Positions 25,860 through 34,630 of a stretch of 64,000 nt of DNA are shown in pieces. The translations under genes and the position numbers were made by a program. Below the pieces are notes generated by a model. It saw only the letters and a program-made list of their open reading frames with translations. It ran no database searches and was not told where the DNA came from. The stretch lies in the NCBI RefSeq assembly GCF_013416775.1, contig NZ_SZVI01000006.1:79452-143451 (forward strand), given 5' to 3'. Source of the stretch: Rhodoferax sp. BLA1. GTDB taxonomy: Bacteria > Pseudomonadota > Gammaproteobacteria > Burkholderiales > Burkholderiaceae_C. Positions within the stretch are counted from its first letter, which is position 1. Each line of letters opens with the position of its first letter.

Positions 25860-25938
25860 GCAGCGGGTGGGCTGTGGGGCTCCGCCGACTTCGCAAAGCG
25901 CAGCGCGTTGAGGCGGGGGCCCACAGCCCACCCGCTGC
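25860..25938. repeat. Palindrome B with the same core inverted (19-bp arms)
   Basis: GCAGCGGGTGGGCTGTGGG (25860-25878) pairs perfectly with 25920-25938. The 41-nt loop contains positions 25884-25914, an exact reverse complement of the 31-nt core of palindrome A, although the arms differ. The whole gap between the CoA-transferase and gcdH (25611-25999) has no convincing gene; small frames here are by-products of the palindromes. Confidence 0.85.
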
Positions 25939-25999
25939 CACCGCCGATGCCCGCGTTCTCACGGTCGGGTGTCTGGCAGTTCCCACACCTCCGCACTAC

Positions 26000-27193
26000 T
26001 CAGCAAAACGCCTGAATACCCGTCTGCGCCCGCCCCAGAATCAGCGAGTGGATGTCGTGGGTGCCTTCGTAGGTGTTGACCACCTCCAGGTTCACCAAAT
26101 GCCGCGCCACACCAAACTCGTCGCTGATGCCGTTGCCACCCATCATGTCGCGCGCCAGGCGGGCAATGTCGAGCGCCTTGCCGCACGAGTTGCGCTTCAA
26201 GATCGAGGTGATCTCGACCGCTGCCGTGCCCTCGTCCTTCATGCGGCCTAGGCGCAGACAGCCCTGCAGGCCCAGCGCAATCTCTGTCTGCATGTCAGCC
26301 AGCTTTTTCTGGATCAGCTGGTTGGCGGCCAGCGGGCGGCCAAACTGCTGGCGGTCCAGGACGTACTGGCGTGAACGCAGCCAGCAATCCTCGGCCGCAC
26401 CCAAAGCGCCCCAGGCGATGCCGTAGCGGGCGCTGTTGAGGCAAGTGAACGGGCCTTTGAGGCCTTGCACCTCGGGGAAAGCGTTTTCTTCAGGGCAGAA
26501 GACACCGTCCATCACGATCTCGCCGGTGATGCTGGCGCGCAGGCCCACCTTGCCGTGGATGGCCGGGGCGCTCAGGCCAGCCGTGCCTTTGTCGAGCACA
26601 AAACCGCGGATCGGGCCGACCGTGCCGGACTCGGAAACCTCTTTGGCCCAGACCACAAACACGTCGGCAATCGGGCTGTTGGAAATCCACATCTTGTTGC
26701 CGCTAAGCTTGTAACCACCCGGCACCTTGACCGCACGGCTCAGCATGCTGGCAGGGTCGCTGCCGTGGTTGGGCTCGGTCAGGCCAAAACAACCGATCCA
26801 CTCACCGGTGGCCAGCTTGGGCAGGTATTTTTGGCGCGTGGCTTCGTTGCCAAACTCACAAATCGGCAACATCACGAGTGAACTTTGCACACTCATCATG
26901 CTGCGGTAACCACTGTCCACACGCTCGACCTCGCGCGCAATCAGGCCGTAGGACACGTAGTTCAGCGCCGGGCCACCATAAGCCTCGGGGATCGTTGGCC
27001 CCAGCAGGCCGAGTTCACCCATCTCGCGGAAGATGGCCGGGTCGGTCTGCTCGTGGCGAAAGGCCTCAATCACACGCGGCTGCAACTTGTCTTGGCAATA
27101 CGCGGCGGCGGCGTCCTTGACCATGCGTTCGTCATCGGTGAGCTGCTGTTCCAGCAAAAAGGGGTCTTGCCAATGGAAGTTCGCGTGGGCCAT
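26000..27193 (-). CDS. gcdH: Glutaryl-CoA dehydrogenase
   Basis: This 397-aa acyl-CoA dehydrogenase begins '[20 protein letters not shown]', typical of GcdH, and has the FAD signature '[14 protein letters not shown]' and the catalytic glutamate in '[10 protein letters not shown]' (Glu376). It oxidises and decarboxylates glutaryl-CoA to crotonyl-CoA in lysine/tryptophan and glutarate breakdown, passing electrons to ETF. Full length. Neighbours (CaiB CoA-transferase and a divergent LysR) match known glutarate loci. Confidence 0.93.
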   Translation of the reverse strand: MAHANFHWQDPFLLEQQLTDDERMVKDAAAAYCQDKLQPRVIEAFRHEQTDPAIFREMGELGLLGPTIPEAYGGPALNYVSYGLIAREVERVDSGYRSMMSVQSSLVMLPICEFGNEATRQKYLPKLATGEWIGCFGLTEPNHGSDPASMLSRAVKVPGGYKLSGNKMWISNSPIADVFVVWAKEVSESGTVGPIRGFVLDKGTAGLSAPAIHGKVGLRASITGEIVMDGVFCPEENAFPEVQGLKGPFTCLNSARYGIAWGALGAAEDCWLRSRQYVLDRQQFGRPLAANQLIQKKLADMQTEIALGLQGCLRLGRMKDEGTAAVEITSILKRNSCGKALDIARLARDMMGGNGISDEFGVARHLVNLEVVNTYEGTHDIHSLILGRAQTGIQAFC

Positions 27194-27373
27194 GGGTGTC
27201 TTTCAGTGGATGGTGAAACAGATGTGCACAAGGCAAAGCACAGAGCTTGGCGACCATGGTAGCGCGCAGCCCGTTGCATCACAAACGATTTGTTGTCATC
27301 CAGGTATGCGATTCAATCATGTATGGGTTTGACAAGAGTCACTGTTTTTACCTAGGCGTGTCGGAAAAAAGGC

Positions 27374-27411
27374 ACTATAGCCCTCTATCTATAAAGGTAT
27401 AGCGCTATATC
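27374..27411 (+). repeat. Degenerate palindromic repeat unit
   Basis: CTATAGCCCTCTATCTAT, then AAAGGTATAGCGCTATATC: a decayed copy of the repeat in reverse orientation, in the intergenic region between gcdH and the LysR gene, near the LysR promoter. Confidence 0.5.
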
Positions 27412-27465
27412 AAATGAACAGACTCACACCCATCTGCGATGGCTCTTGTGTATATTGCACACATC

Positions 27466-28380
27466 ATGCGCAGAAAAATCCCCTCCCTTCAAGCCTTGGC
27501 CTGTTTTGAGGCCGCCGCCCGCCACCAGAGTTACACCCGTGCCGCGCAGGAGCTGGCACTCACCCAAGGTGCGGTGTCGCGCCAGCTGACCGCGCTGGAA
27601 GCGTTTGTGGGCGTGGCCCTGTTCAAACGCACCCGCCACGGCGTGAGCCTGACGGAACGTGGCCGCGACTATGCCGCGCAAGTGGCCGTCCGTCTGCAGG
27701 CGTTGGAGCAGGACACGCTTGATGTGATGAACCACCAAAGTGGTGCGCTCAACCTGCACCTGGCAGCGGTGCCGACCTTTGCCACCCGCTGGCTGATTCC
27801 GCGCCTGCCCGAGCTCAAACGTTATCAGCCTGAACTGACGGTGCATATCGAAACGCGCACCCGCCCCTTCATGTTTGCCGACACCCCGTTTGATGCCGCG
27901 CTGTATGCCGGCACGCCGGAGCAGATCGACCAGTGGGCCGGCACCCGAGCCATCCAGCTGCTTGACGAGGTGGTGCTGCCGGTGTGTGCACCCAGCCTGC
28001 TGCAAGGTGCAGCCAGTCTGTCGCCCGAAGCGATTGCGGGCCTGCCGCTCTTGCAACAAAGCACCCGGCCCGACGCTTGGCGGCAGTGGTTCGAGGCGCA
28101 GGGTGTGGCCGCACCCCAGGCGCTGTCGGGCGCCCGTTTCGAGCTGTTTTCCATGACCGCCGCCGCTGCAGTGCACGGCATGGGCCTGGCGCTGGTGCCG
28201 CAGTTGCTGATTCAGGATGAGCTGGCGCGCGGTGACCTGGTGGTGGCCTGCCAACAGCCGCTGGCCAGCGGGCGTGCTTATGTGCTGGTCTGCCCCGAGC
28301 GCGACGACAAAGCACCTGCCTTGCAGCTGTTTGTGGACTGGTTGTTGCAGGCGGTGCGTGCTGGCCCCGTGCTAAGCTGA
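27466..28380 (+). CDS. gcdR: LysR family regulator (GcdR/GcvA-like)
   Basis: This 304-aa protein has an N-terminal winged helix ('PSLQALACFEAAARHQSYTRAAQELALTQGAVSRQLTALE') and a periplasmic-binding-like effector domain. The 'MRRKIPSLQAL' start is typical of the GcvA-like subgroup, hence ATG 27466 rather than 27439. Being divergent from gcdH and two genes from the CaiB CoA-transferase, it is probably their activator. The gene name is by synteny with Pseudomonas gcdR. Confidence 0.82.
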   Translation: MRRKIPSLQALACFEAAARHQSYTRAAQELALTQGAVSRQLTALEAFVGVALFKRTRHGVSLTERGRDYAAQVAVRLQALEQDTLDVMNHQSGALNLHLAAVPTFATRWLIPRLPELKRYQPELTVHIETRTRPFMFADTPFDAALYAGTPEQIDQWAGTRAIQLLDEVVLPVCAPSLLQGAASLSPEAIAGLPLLQQSTRPDAWRQWFEAQGVAAPQALSGARFELFSMTAAAAVHGMGLALVPQLLIQDELARGDLVVACQQPLASGRAYVLVCPERDDKAPALQLFVDWLLQAVRAGPVLS

Positions 28381-28411
28381 TCACACCTGCTCAACCAATG
28401 GAGTGCTTCCC

Positions 28412-29545
28412 ATGCCCGGTCTTCTGCCCAACATCGATCCCGACGGCCTGCTTGAATTCTCGGTGGTCTACACCGACCGCGCCTTGAACCACATGTCCCA
28501 GCGCTTTCAGGGCGCCATGCGTGACATCTCCAGCATCCTCAAAGAGGTCTACCACGCCAAGTCGGTCGTGATTGTTCCCGGCAGCGGCAGCTTTGGCATG
28601 GAGGCGGTGGCGCGGCAGTTTGCCACCGGCAAAAAGGTGCTGGTGATCCGCAACGGCTGGTTCAGCTACCGCTGGACGCAAATTTTTGACATGGGCCAGA
28701 TCCCGGCCGCGTCCACTGTGCTCAAGGCCCGGCGCACCAGCGACCACAGCCAGTCACCCTGGATTCCCTGCCCGGTGGACGAGGTGGTGGCCACCATCCA
28801 GACGCAGCAGCCCGATGTGGTGTTTGCCCCGCATGTGGAAACCTCGTCGGGCATGTTGTTGCCTGATGATTACCTGCGCCAGGTCAGTGAGGCGGTGCAC
28901 GCGGTCGGTGGCCTGATGGTGCTGGACTGCGTGGCCTCGGGCACGATCTGGGTTGACATGGAAGCCACCGGCATCGATGTGCTGGTGACCGCACCCCAAA
29001 AAGGCTGGAGCGGCTCACCCTGCTGTGCCATGGTGATGCTGAGCCCGCGCGCCCGCACGGCCATTGAGGGCACCACCAGCACCAGCTTTGCCTGCGACCT
29101 CAAAAAATGGCTGCAGATGATGGAAGCTTATGACAACGGTGGCCACGCCTACCACGCCACGATGCCCACCGACGCGCTGATCAGCCTGCGTGATGTGATG
29201 CAGGAAACCCGTGCCTACGGTTTCGAGAAGGTGCGCGCCGAGCAACTCGCGCTGGGCAGCAAGGTGCGCGCCTTGCTGGAGAGCCGTGGTTTCCCGAGTG
29301 TCGCGGCAGATGGCTTCAAGGCGCCCGGTGTGGTGGTCAGTTACACCACCGACCCGGACATCCAGAACAGCAAGAAGTTTCTGGCGCAAGGCCTGCAAAC
29401 CGCCACCGGTGTGCCGCTGCAGTGTGACGAACCCGCCGACTTCAGAACCTTCCGCATTGGCCTGTTTGGCCTGGACAAGTTGCACAACCCTGACCGCAGT
29501 CTGGCACAACTGGCCACCGCATTGGACCAGATGGGCATCCACTGA
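28412..29545 (+). CDS. Class V aminotransferase (alanine/serine-glyoxylate type)
   Basis: This 377-aa PLP enzyme has the fold-type I features 'VPGSGSFGMEAVARQF', 'VETSSGML', 'LDCVASGTIWVDMEATGIDV' and the PLP lysine in 'TAPQKGWSG' (Lys197). It resembles alanine- or serine-glyoxylate aminotransferases. Start ATG 28412 has GGAG eight bases upstream; GTG 28403 is the alternative. It follows the LysR gene by 31 nt and may be co-transcribed. The amino donor cannot be told from sequence. Confidence 0.85.
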   Translation: MPGLLPNIDPDGLLEFSVVYTDRALNHMSQRFQGAMRDISSILKEVYHAKSVVIVPGSGSFGMEAVARQFATGKKVLVIRNGWFSYRWTQIFDMGQIPAASTVLKARRTSDHSQSPWIPCPVDEVVATIQTQQPDVVFAPHVETSSGMLLPDDYLRQVSEAVHAVGGLMVLDCVASGTIWVDMEATGIDVLVTAPQKGWSGSPCCAMVMLSPRARTAIEGTTSTSFACDLKKWLQMMEAYDNGGHAYHATMPTDALISLRDVMQETRAYGFEKVRAEQLALGSKVRALLESRGFPSVAADGFKAPGVVVSYTTDPDIQNSKKFLAQGLQTATGVPLQCDEPADFRTFRIGLFGLDKLHNPDRSLAQLATALDQMGIH

Positions 29546-29555
29546 CAAACAAATC

Positions 29556-29595
29556 TGGCACCCGGTGGGTGCCACAACCCCTTTGGCGAAGGGGT
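29556..29595 (+). terminator. Two consecutive hairpins after the aminotransferase gene
   Basis: TGGCACCC (29556) / GGGTGCCA (29567) and ACCCCTT (29577) / AAGGGGT (29589) form two adjacent stems, followed by CTTAATT. They probably end the aminotransferase transcript. Confidence 0.6.
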
Positions 29596-29600
29596 CTTAA

Positions 29601-29649
29601 TTGCCCTGGCAAAGGATGACTTGACAATCATTGCCTAGACAATCATAAT
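29601..29649 (+). promoter_or_regulatory. Efflux-operon promoter with two MarR-type operators
   Basis: TTGACA (29621-29626), 17 bp, CATAAT (29644-29649) is a near-consensus promoter. Two similar 12-bp palindromes, TTGCCCTGGCAA (29601-29612) and TTGCCTAGACAA (29631-29642), lie exactly 30 bp apart, one upstream of the -35 and one between -35 and -10. They are likely binding sites for the MarR protein encoded just downstream. Confidence 0.7.
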
Positions 29650-29657
29650 CCCGGGCC

Positions 29658-30194
29658 ATGACCACCAAGCCCGCACCCCAAGCCGCCGCGCCCGACGCCA
29701 CACCAGCGCCCGCTGTGGCGTTTTACAACGCACAGTCTTACGACCCCAACGACAGCGTGGGTTACCTGATGCGCCGCATCCTGAACCTGGTGGGTGAAGG
29801 TGTGGAGCGCGAACTCGAACCCACCGGTCTGACCAATGCGCAGTGGATGCCGCTGTTCAAGCTGTACCGTGGCTGCGCCACCACCGTGGCCGAACTGGCG
29901 CGTGAATGTGGTCACGATGCGGGCTCGACCACCCGCATGCTGGACCGGTTGGAGATCAAAGGCCTGTGCCAGCGGGTGCGCTCACAGGAAGACCGCCGGG
30001 TGGTCCACATCGAGCTCACCCCGGCAGGCATCGCGGCCGCCCAAGACATCCCCGTCACCCTCAGCAAGATCCAGAACGACTACCTGGCCGGTTTCTCGCT
30101 GGAGGAATGGCAAACCCTCAAAAGTTACCTGCGCCGCATTCTGGACACCGCCCAGACTTTGCAGGCCGAGAAAGAACCCCATGACAAAAAATAA
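29658..30194 (+). CDS. MarR family repressor of the efflux operon
   Basis: This 178-aa protein has the MarR winged helix: 'TTVAELARECGHDAGSTTRMLDRLEIKGLCQRV' then wing 'RSQEDRRVVHIELT'. The N-terminal ~30 residues are Ala/Pro-rich. It is the first gene of an operon with an outer-membrane factor, a membrane-fusion protein and a DHA2 pump, as in emrRAB-type loci. The ATG lies only about 8 nt after the -10 element with no ribosome site, so translation may be leaderless. It overlaps the next gene by 14 nt. Confidence 0.88.
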   Translation: MTTKPAPQAAAPDATPAPAVAFYNAQSYDPNDSVGYLMRRILNLVGEGVERELEPTGLTNAQWMPLFKLYRGCATTVAELARECGHDAGSTTRMLDRLEIKGLCQRVRSQEDRRVVHIELTPAGIAAAQDIPVTLSKIQNDYLAGFSLEEWQTLKSYLRRILDTAQTLQAEKEPHDKK

Positions 30195-31608
30195 CAAACA
30201 CCTGTTGGCCGCCACCTTGCTGCTGGGCAGCCTGGCGGGTTGTGCCGACTTCTCCGGCATCACGGCCCAGTCCACATTGCGCAGCGCCACCGACGTTGGG
30301 CTGGCCAGCGCAGCCACCAACCCGGCACCTGCGGTGGACGCGCAATGGTGGCGCGCCTTTGGCGACGACACCTTGGATCAACTGGTGGCGCAGGCGCTGC
30401 AAGCCAACCCCAGTCTCAAACTGGCCCAAACCCGGATCGCTGCGGCCCAAGCCGCCAGCCAGCTCAGCGACGCCGCACGCCAACCCCAGCTCAATGCACA
30501 ACTGAACCTGACCCAACAGCTCTACACCGCCAACGGCGCCATTCCCGCACCACTGGCCGGCACCGAGCGTGGCAGCGGCACCGCCCAGCTGGCAGGCAGC
30601 TGGGAACTCGACTTTTTTGGCAAGAACCGCGCTGCCTTGCAAGCCGCACTGGGTAACGAGCGCGCCGCCCAGGCCGATGCCCAGGCCGCCCGCGTGTTGC
30701 TGGCCGCACAGGTGGCGCAGAGCTACTTTGCCTGGGTGGGCCTGACGGAACAACGTAGCGTGGCCAGCCGCACACTGGCCCAGCGTGAACAGACACTGCA
30801 GCTGGTGCAAGACCGCGTCAAGGCTGGGCTGGACACCCCGCTCGACCTGCGCCAAGCCCAGGGCGCCCTGCCCGACGCGCGCCTGCAACTCGAAACGCTG
30901 GACGAGCAGATCACCCTGACACGCAACGCGCTGGCGGCGCTGATTGGCACACCAAATCAGTCTATAGCCCTTATACCCAAAGCCTTGTCCGCCATCAAAC
31001 CCATAGCACTTGGCCGCCAGCTCGACACCAACCTGTTGGGCCAGCGCGCCGATGTGGCCGCCGCCCGCTGGCGGGTGCAAGCGGCGGAGCAGAGTGTGGA
31101 CAGTGCCCGCGCCCAGTTCTACCCCAACATCAACCTCACCGCCTTTGCCGGGTTCTCCAGCATCGGCTTCGACAAACTGTTCAAGTCGGGCAGCGAGCAG
31201 TGGGGTGTTGGCCCGGCGCTGAGCCTGCCGCTGTTTGACAGTGGCCGCCTGCGCGCCAACCTCGGCAGCAAGACCGCCAACCGCGATGCAGCCGTGGAGA
31301 GCTACAACAGCGCAGTGATCAACGCGGTGCATGACGCGGCCGACCAACTGGCCTCACGCCAGGCGATCACGCGCCAGCAGGCCGAACAGGCGCAAGCCGC
31401 CCAGGCCGCCCAAGACGCTTATGCCGCCGCGCAACAACGTTTTCGCAGTGGTCTGCTCAACGCCCAGCAGGTCTTGAGTGCCGAAACAGCGGTGCTGGCG
31501 CAGCGCCGCCAGGCGACCGAGCTGGCCACCCGCGCGCTGCAAAACCAGGTGGCGCTGGCCCGCGCCCTGGGCGGTGGCTTCAGCCCGAGTGCCGATCTGC
31601 ACAACTAG
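30181..31608 (+). CDS. Outer-membrane efflux lipoprotein (NodT/OprM family)
   Basis: This 475-aa protein has a lipoprotein signal ('LLAATLLLGSLAGC', lipobox LAGC) and two outer-membrane-efflux repeats of long helices and strands, e.g. 'SWELDFFGKNRAALQAA' and 'YPNINLTAFAGFSSIGF...LPLFDSGRLRANLG'. It forms the TolC-like exit duct for the EmrAB-type pump encoded downstream. Start ATG 30181 fits the signal peptide; the frame upstream overlaps the MarR gene and is not coding. Confidence 0.9.
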   Translation: MTKNNKHLLAATLLLGSLAGCADFSGITAQSTLRSATDVGLASAATNPAPAVDAQWWRAFGDDTLDQLVAQALQANPSLKLAQTRIAAAQAASQLSDAARQPQLNAQLNLTQQLYTANGAIPAPLAGTERGSGTAQLAGSWELDFFGKNRAALQAALGNERAAQADAQAARVLLAAQVAQSYFAWVGLTEQRSVASRTLAQREQTLQLVQDRVKAGLDTPLDLRQAQGALPDARLQLETLDEQITLTRNALAALIGTPNQSIALIPKALSAIKPIALGRQLDTNLLGQRADVAAARWRVQAAEQSVDSARAQFYPNINLTAFAGFSSIGFDKLFKSGSEQWGVGPALSLPLFDSGRLRANLGSKTANRDAAVESYNSAVINAVHDAADQLASRQAITRQQAEQAQAAQAAQDAYAAAQQRFRSGLLNAQQVLSAETAVLAQRRQATELATRALQNQVALARALGGGFSPSADLHN

Positions 31609-31618
31609 ACACTACTTT

Positions 31619-31670
31619 TTAGATAGCTATTAGCCCAGTCAATACAAGGGCTATAGCCCATTTTTATTCA
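31619..31670 (+). repeat. Palindromic repeat unit within the efflux operon
   Basis: TTAGATAGCTATTAGCCC, then AGTCAATACAAGGGCTATAG and CCCATTTTTATTC. It sits between the outer-membrane-factor and EmrA-like genes of one operon, where the hairpin plus T-run could reduce downstream expression. Confidence 0.7.
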
Positions 31671-31703
31671 AATATTTGACCGCCATCGACAGGAATCACC
31701 ATC

Positions 31704-32939
31704 ATGACTGACACCCCGAACACCTACGCAGCCAGCAGCAGCAAGGCCAACCAACGCAAACGGGGCCTGACCCTTCTGGCAGGCGTGGTCGCCGTGGCCG
31801 GCCTGGGCTGGGGTGCCTACGAATACCTGGTAGCCAGCCACTACGAGGACACCGACAACGCCTATGTGCAAGGTGACGTGATCCAGATCACGCCACAGAT
31901 CGGCGGCACGGTGTTAAGCATCCTGGCCAACGACACCGACTTTGTCAAAGCCGGGCAAACGCTGGTGCAGCTGGACCCGGCCGACGCCAAGGTGGCGCTC
32001 GACCAGGCTCAGGCGGCACTGGCCCAGGCAGTGCGCCAGGCGCGCACACTGTATGCCAACAACACCACGCTGAGCGCGCAAATCGCCCTGCGTGAGGCCG
32101 ACATCAGCAAAGCCAAGGTGGACGTGGCACGCGCCAGTGACGACCTCAAACGCCGCCAGTCGCTCAGCGGCAACGGCGCGGTGTCCCAGGAAGAACTGCA
32201 ACACGCACAACAGCAGCTGGAAAGTGCCCAAAGTACCCTGGCTGCCGCCCAAGCCGGTGTGGTCACCGCGCGTGAACAACTCAACAGCAACCAGACGCTG
32301 ACCGAAGGCGCCAGCGTCGAACAACAACCCAGCGTGCAGCTGGCCGCAGCCCGCCTGCGCGAGGCCTTTCTGGCCACCCAGCGCACCGCTTTGCTGTCGC
32401 CAGTGGATGGCTACGTGGCCAAACGCACGGTGCAACTGGGCCAGCGTGTGGCTGCCGGTGCGCCGCTGATGTCGGTGATACCGCTCAACACGGTCTGGGT
32501 CGAGGCCAATTTCAAGGAAGTACAGCTGCGCAACATCCGCATCGGCCAACCGGTCAAGCTGGTGGCTGATCAATACGGCAAAAAAGTCAGCTACACCGGC
32601 ACGGTCAGTGGTCTGGGTGCCGGCACCGGTGCCGCGTTTTCGCTGCTGCCGGCACAAAACGCCACCGGCAACTGGATCAAGGTAGTGCAACGGGTGCCGG
32701 TGCGTATGGCGCTGGATGCCAAACAGCTGGCTGAGCACCCGCTGCGCGTCGGTCTGTCGATGACCGCCGAGGTGGATGTCAGCAACACCGATGGCCTGGC
32801 CCTGGCCGATGTGCCGCGTGTGGCCACCCCTACGGCCGCGCTGACCTACACCGATGAAGCAGCCAACGACTTGGTGAAGCGTGTGATTGCCGCCAACCTG
32901 GGCCACGCGGCCACCACCAAGTCCCAGGCCAAACTCTGA
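31704..32939 (+). CDS. emrA: HlyD/EmrA-like membrane fusion protein
   Basis: This 411-aa protein has one N-terminal transmembrane helix (about 24-43), then a biotinyl-lipoyl-like domain ('GDVIQITPQIGGTVLSI'), a long alpha-hairpin (about 95-215) and a beta-barrel ('LLSPVDGYVAKRTVQLGQRV', 'VWVEANFKEVQLRNI'). It links the inner-membrane pump to the outer-membrane factor. Next to a DHA2 pump gene, so EmrA-like; the gene name is by similarity. Confidence 0.88.
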   Translation: MTDTPNTYAASSSKANQRKRGLTLLAGVVAVAGLGWGAYEYLVASHYEDTDNAYVQGDVIQITPQIGGTVLSILANDTDFVKAGQTLVQLDPADAKVALDQAQAALAQAVRQARTLYANNTTLSAQIALREADISKAKVDVARASDDLKRRQSLSGNGAVSQEELQHAQQQLESAQSTLAAAQAGVVTAREQLNSNQTLTEGASVEQQPSVQLAAARLREAFLATQRTALLSPVDGYVAKRTVQLGQRVAAGAPLMSVIPLNTVWVEANFKEVQLRNIRIGQPVKLVADQYGKKVSYTGTVSGLGAGTGAAFSLLPAQNATGNWIKVVQRVPVRMALDAKQLAEHPLRVGLSMTAEVDVSNTDGLALADVPRVATPTAALTYTDEAANDLVKRVIAANLGHAATTKSQAKL

Positions 32940-32967
32940 GCCGTCCAACTCCTATTTGGCGCTACCC

Positions 32968-34539
32968 ATGTCTGAATCCACGCCCGCTGCTGCTTATACC
33001 CATCCACCGCCGCTGAGCGGCTCGGCCCGTCTGTGGGGCACGCTGGCCCTGTCGGCGGCCACCTTCATGAACGTGCTGGACACCTCGATTGCCAATGTAT
33101 CGCTACCCGCCATCGCTGGTGACCTGGGCGTGAGCCCGAACCAGGGCACCTGGGTCATCACGAGTTTTGGTGTGGCCAACGCGATTGCGGTGCCACTGAC
33201 CGGCTGGTTGTCACAACGTTTTGGCCAGGTGCGCCTGTTTGTCACCAGTGTGCTGTTGTTTGTGCTGACCTCCTGGTTGTGTGGCCTGGCGCCCAACATG
33301 ACCACGCTGATCCTGTTTCGGGTCTTACAAGGCCTGGTGGCCGGGCCGATGATTCCGCTGTCGCAGGCCCTGTTGCTCTCGAGCTATCCACCGGCTCTGG
33401 CCGGGGTGGCGATGGCGCTGTGGTCGATGACGACGCTGATCGCCCCGGTGATGGGGCCGTTGCTGGGCGGCTGGATCACCGACAACATCTCCTGGCCGTG
33501 GATCTTTTTCATCAACATCCCGGTGGGGTTTGGCGCGGCCTTCATCACCTGGAGCATTTTTCACAAACGCGAAACCCAGACCAAAAAACTGCCGATTGAC
33601 TCGGTTGGCCTGGCGCTGCTGGTGATCTGGGTGGGGTCGCTACAAATCATGCTCGACAAGGGGCAGGAGCTGGACTGGTTCCACTCGCAGGAAATTGTGG
33701 GCCTGGCGGTGGTGGCGGTGGTCGGGCTGCTGGCCTTCCTGATCTGGGAGCTGACCGAAGAACACCCGGTGGTCGACCTGACGCTGTTCAAGCGGCGCAA
33801 CTTCTGGGCCGGTGTGCTGGCCTTGTCGGTCGGTTACGGGCTGTTTTTTGGCAATGTGGTGTTGCTGCCACTGTGGTTGCAGCAGTTCATGGGCTACACC
33901 TCCACCACAGCGGGCATGATCCTGGCGCCGGTGGGGCTGGCAGCGCTGCTGCTGTCGCCGGTGGTGGGCAAAAACATCTCCAAGTTTGACCCACGCCACT
34001 TTGCCGCCTTTGCCTTCATGGTGTTTGGGCTGGTGTTGTGGATGCGCTCCAACTTCAACACCCAGGCCGACTTTGGCACCATCATGGTCCCGACCCTGAT
34101 CCAGGGTATCGCGATGGCGTTTTTCTTCATCCCGCTGATGACCATCACGCTCTCGGGCCTGACACCCGACCGCATTCCGGCCGCCTCGGGCCTGTCGAAC
34201 TTTGTGCGGATCACCGCGGGCTCGTTTGGCACCTCGATTGCCACCACGCTGTGGCAGGACCGTGCCGCGCTGCACCACGCGCAGCTCAGTGAATACGTCA
34301 ACCTGGGCAGCAGCGCCACCAACAGCACCCTGTCGGGGCTGGCTGCGGGCGGCCTGAGCCGTGACCAGGCACTGGCCACCATTGATCGCCTGGCCAACCA
34401 GCAGGCCTATATGCTGGCGGCCAACGACATCTTTTTTGCCTCGGCCGTGGTGTTTCTGGCGATGATCCCGCTCGTGTTTTTGACGCGCCATGTGCGTAGC
34501 GGTGGTGGTGGCGCCGATGCGGCGGCAGGGGCACACTGA
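32968..34539 (+). CDS. emrB: DHA2 family drug/H+ antiporter (EmrB-like)
   Basis: This 523-aa protein has about 14 transmembrane helices. Motif C-like and DHA2 signatures are visible: 'NVLDTSIANVSLPAIAGDLGVS', 'WVITSFGVANAIAVPLTGWLSQRFG', 'GPLLGGWITDNISWPWIFFINIPVG'. It exports hydrophobic toxic compounds using the proton gradient, with the EmrA-like and outer-membrane proteins encoded upstream. Start ATG 32968; the longer frame overlaps emrA. Confidence 0.9.
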   Translation: MSESTPAAAYTHPPPLSGSARLWGTLALSAATFMNVLDTSIANVSLPAIAGDLGVSPNQGTWVITSFGVANAIAVPLTGWLSQRFGQVRLFVTSVLLFVLTSWLCGLAPNMTTLILFRVLQGLVAGPMIPLSQALLLSSYPPALAGVAMALWSMTTLIAPVMGPLLGGWITDNISWPWIFFINIPVGFGAAFITWSIFHKRETQTKKLPIDSVGLALLVIWVGSLQIMLDKGQELDWFHSQEIVGLAVVAVVGLLAFLIWELTEEHPVVDLTLFKRRNFWAGVLALSVGYGLFFGNVVLLPLWLQQFMGYTSTTAGMILAPVGLAALLLSPVVGKNISKFDPRHFAAFAFMVFGLVLWMRSNFNTQADFGTIMVPTLIQGIAMAFFFIPLMTITLSGLTPDRIPAASGLSNFVRITAGSFGTSIATTLWQDRAALHHAQLSEYVNLGSSATNSTLSGLAAGGLSRDQALATIDRLANQQAYMLAANDIFFASAVVFLAMIPLVFLTRHVRSGGGGADAAAGAH

Positions 34540-34630
34540 AGGCCAGACGCAGGCGAACGAAAACCCTTTCAGCTTCAGCTTGGGGCAAGGCTGCCGATAA
34601 GTTAACAACAGCCTGCAAAAAAAACCGTTG

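Noticed and set aside
25637..26015. Several 60-120-codon frames between the CoA-transferase and gcdH
   Set aside because: They arise from the two palindromes, share the same short peptide in several frames and have no ribosome sites.
30958..31012. CTATAGCCCTTATACCCAAAGC inside the outer-membrane efflux gene as a repeat copy
   Set aside because: Only one half of the repeat is matched; not enough to call a copy.
30118..31347. 409-aa frame on the minus strand opposite the outer-membrane efflux gene
   Set aside because: It lies wholly opposite a gene with a clear lipobox and family motifs; the translation is low-complexity Gly/Gln/His/Val typical of antisense frames in GC-rich DNA.
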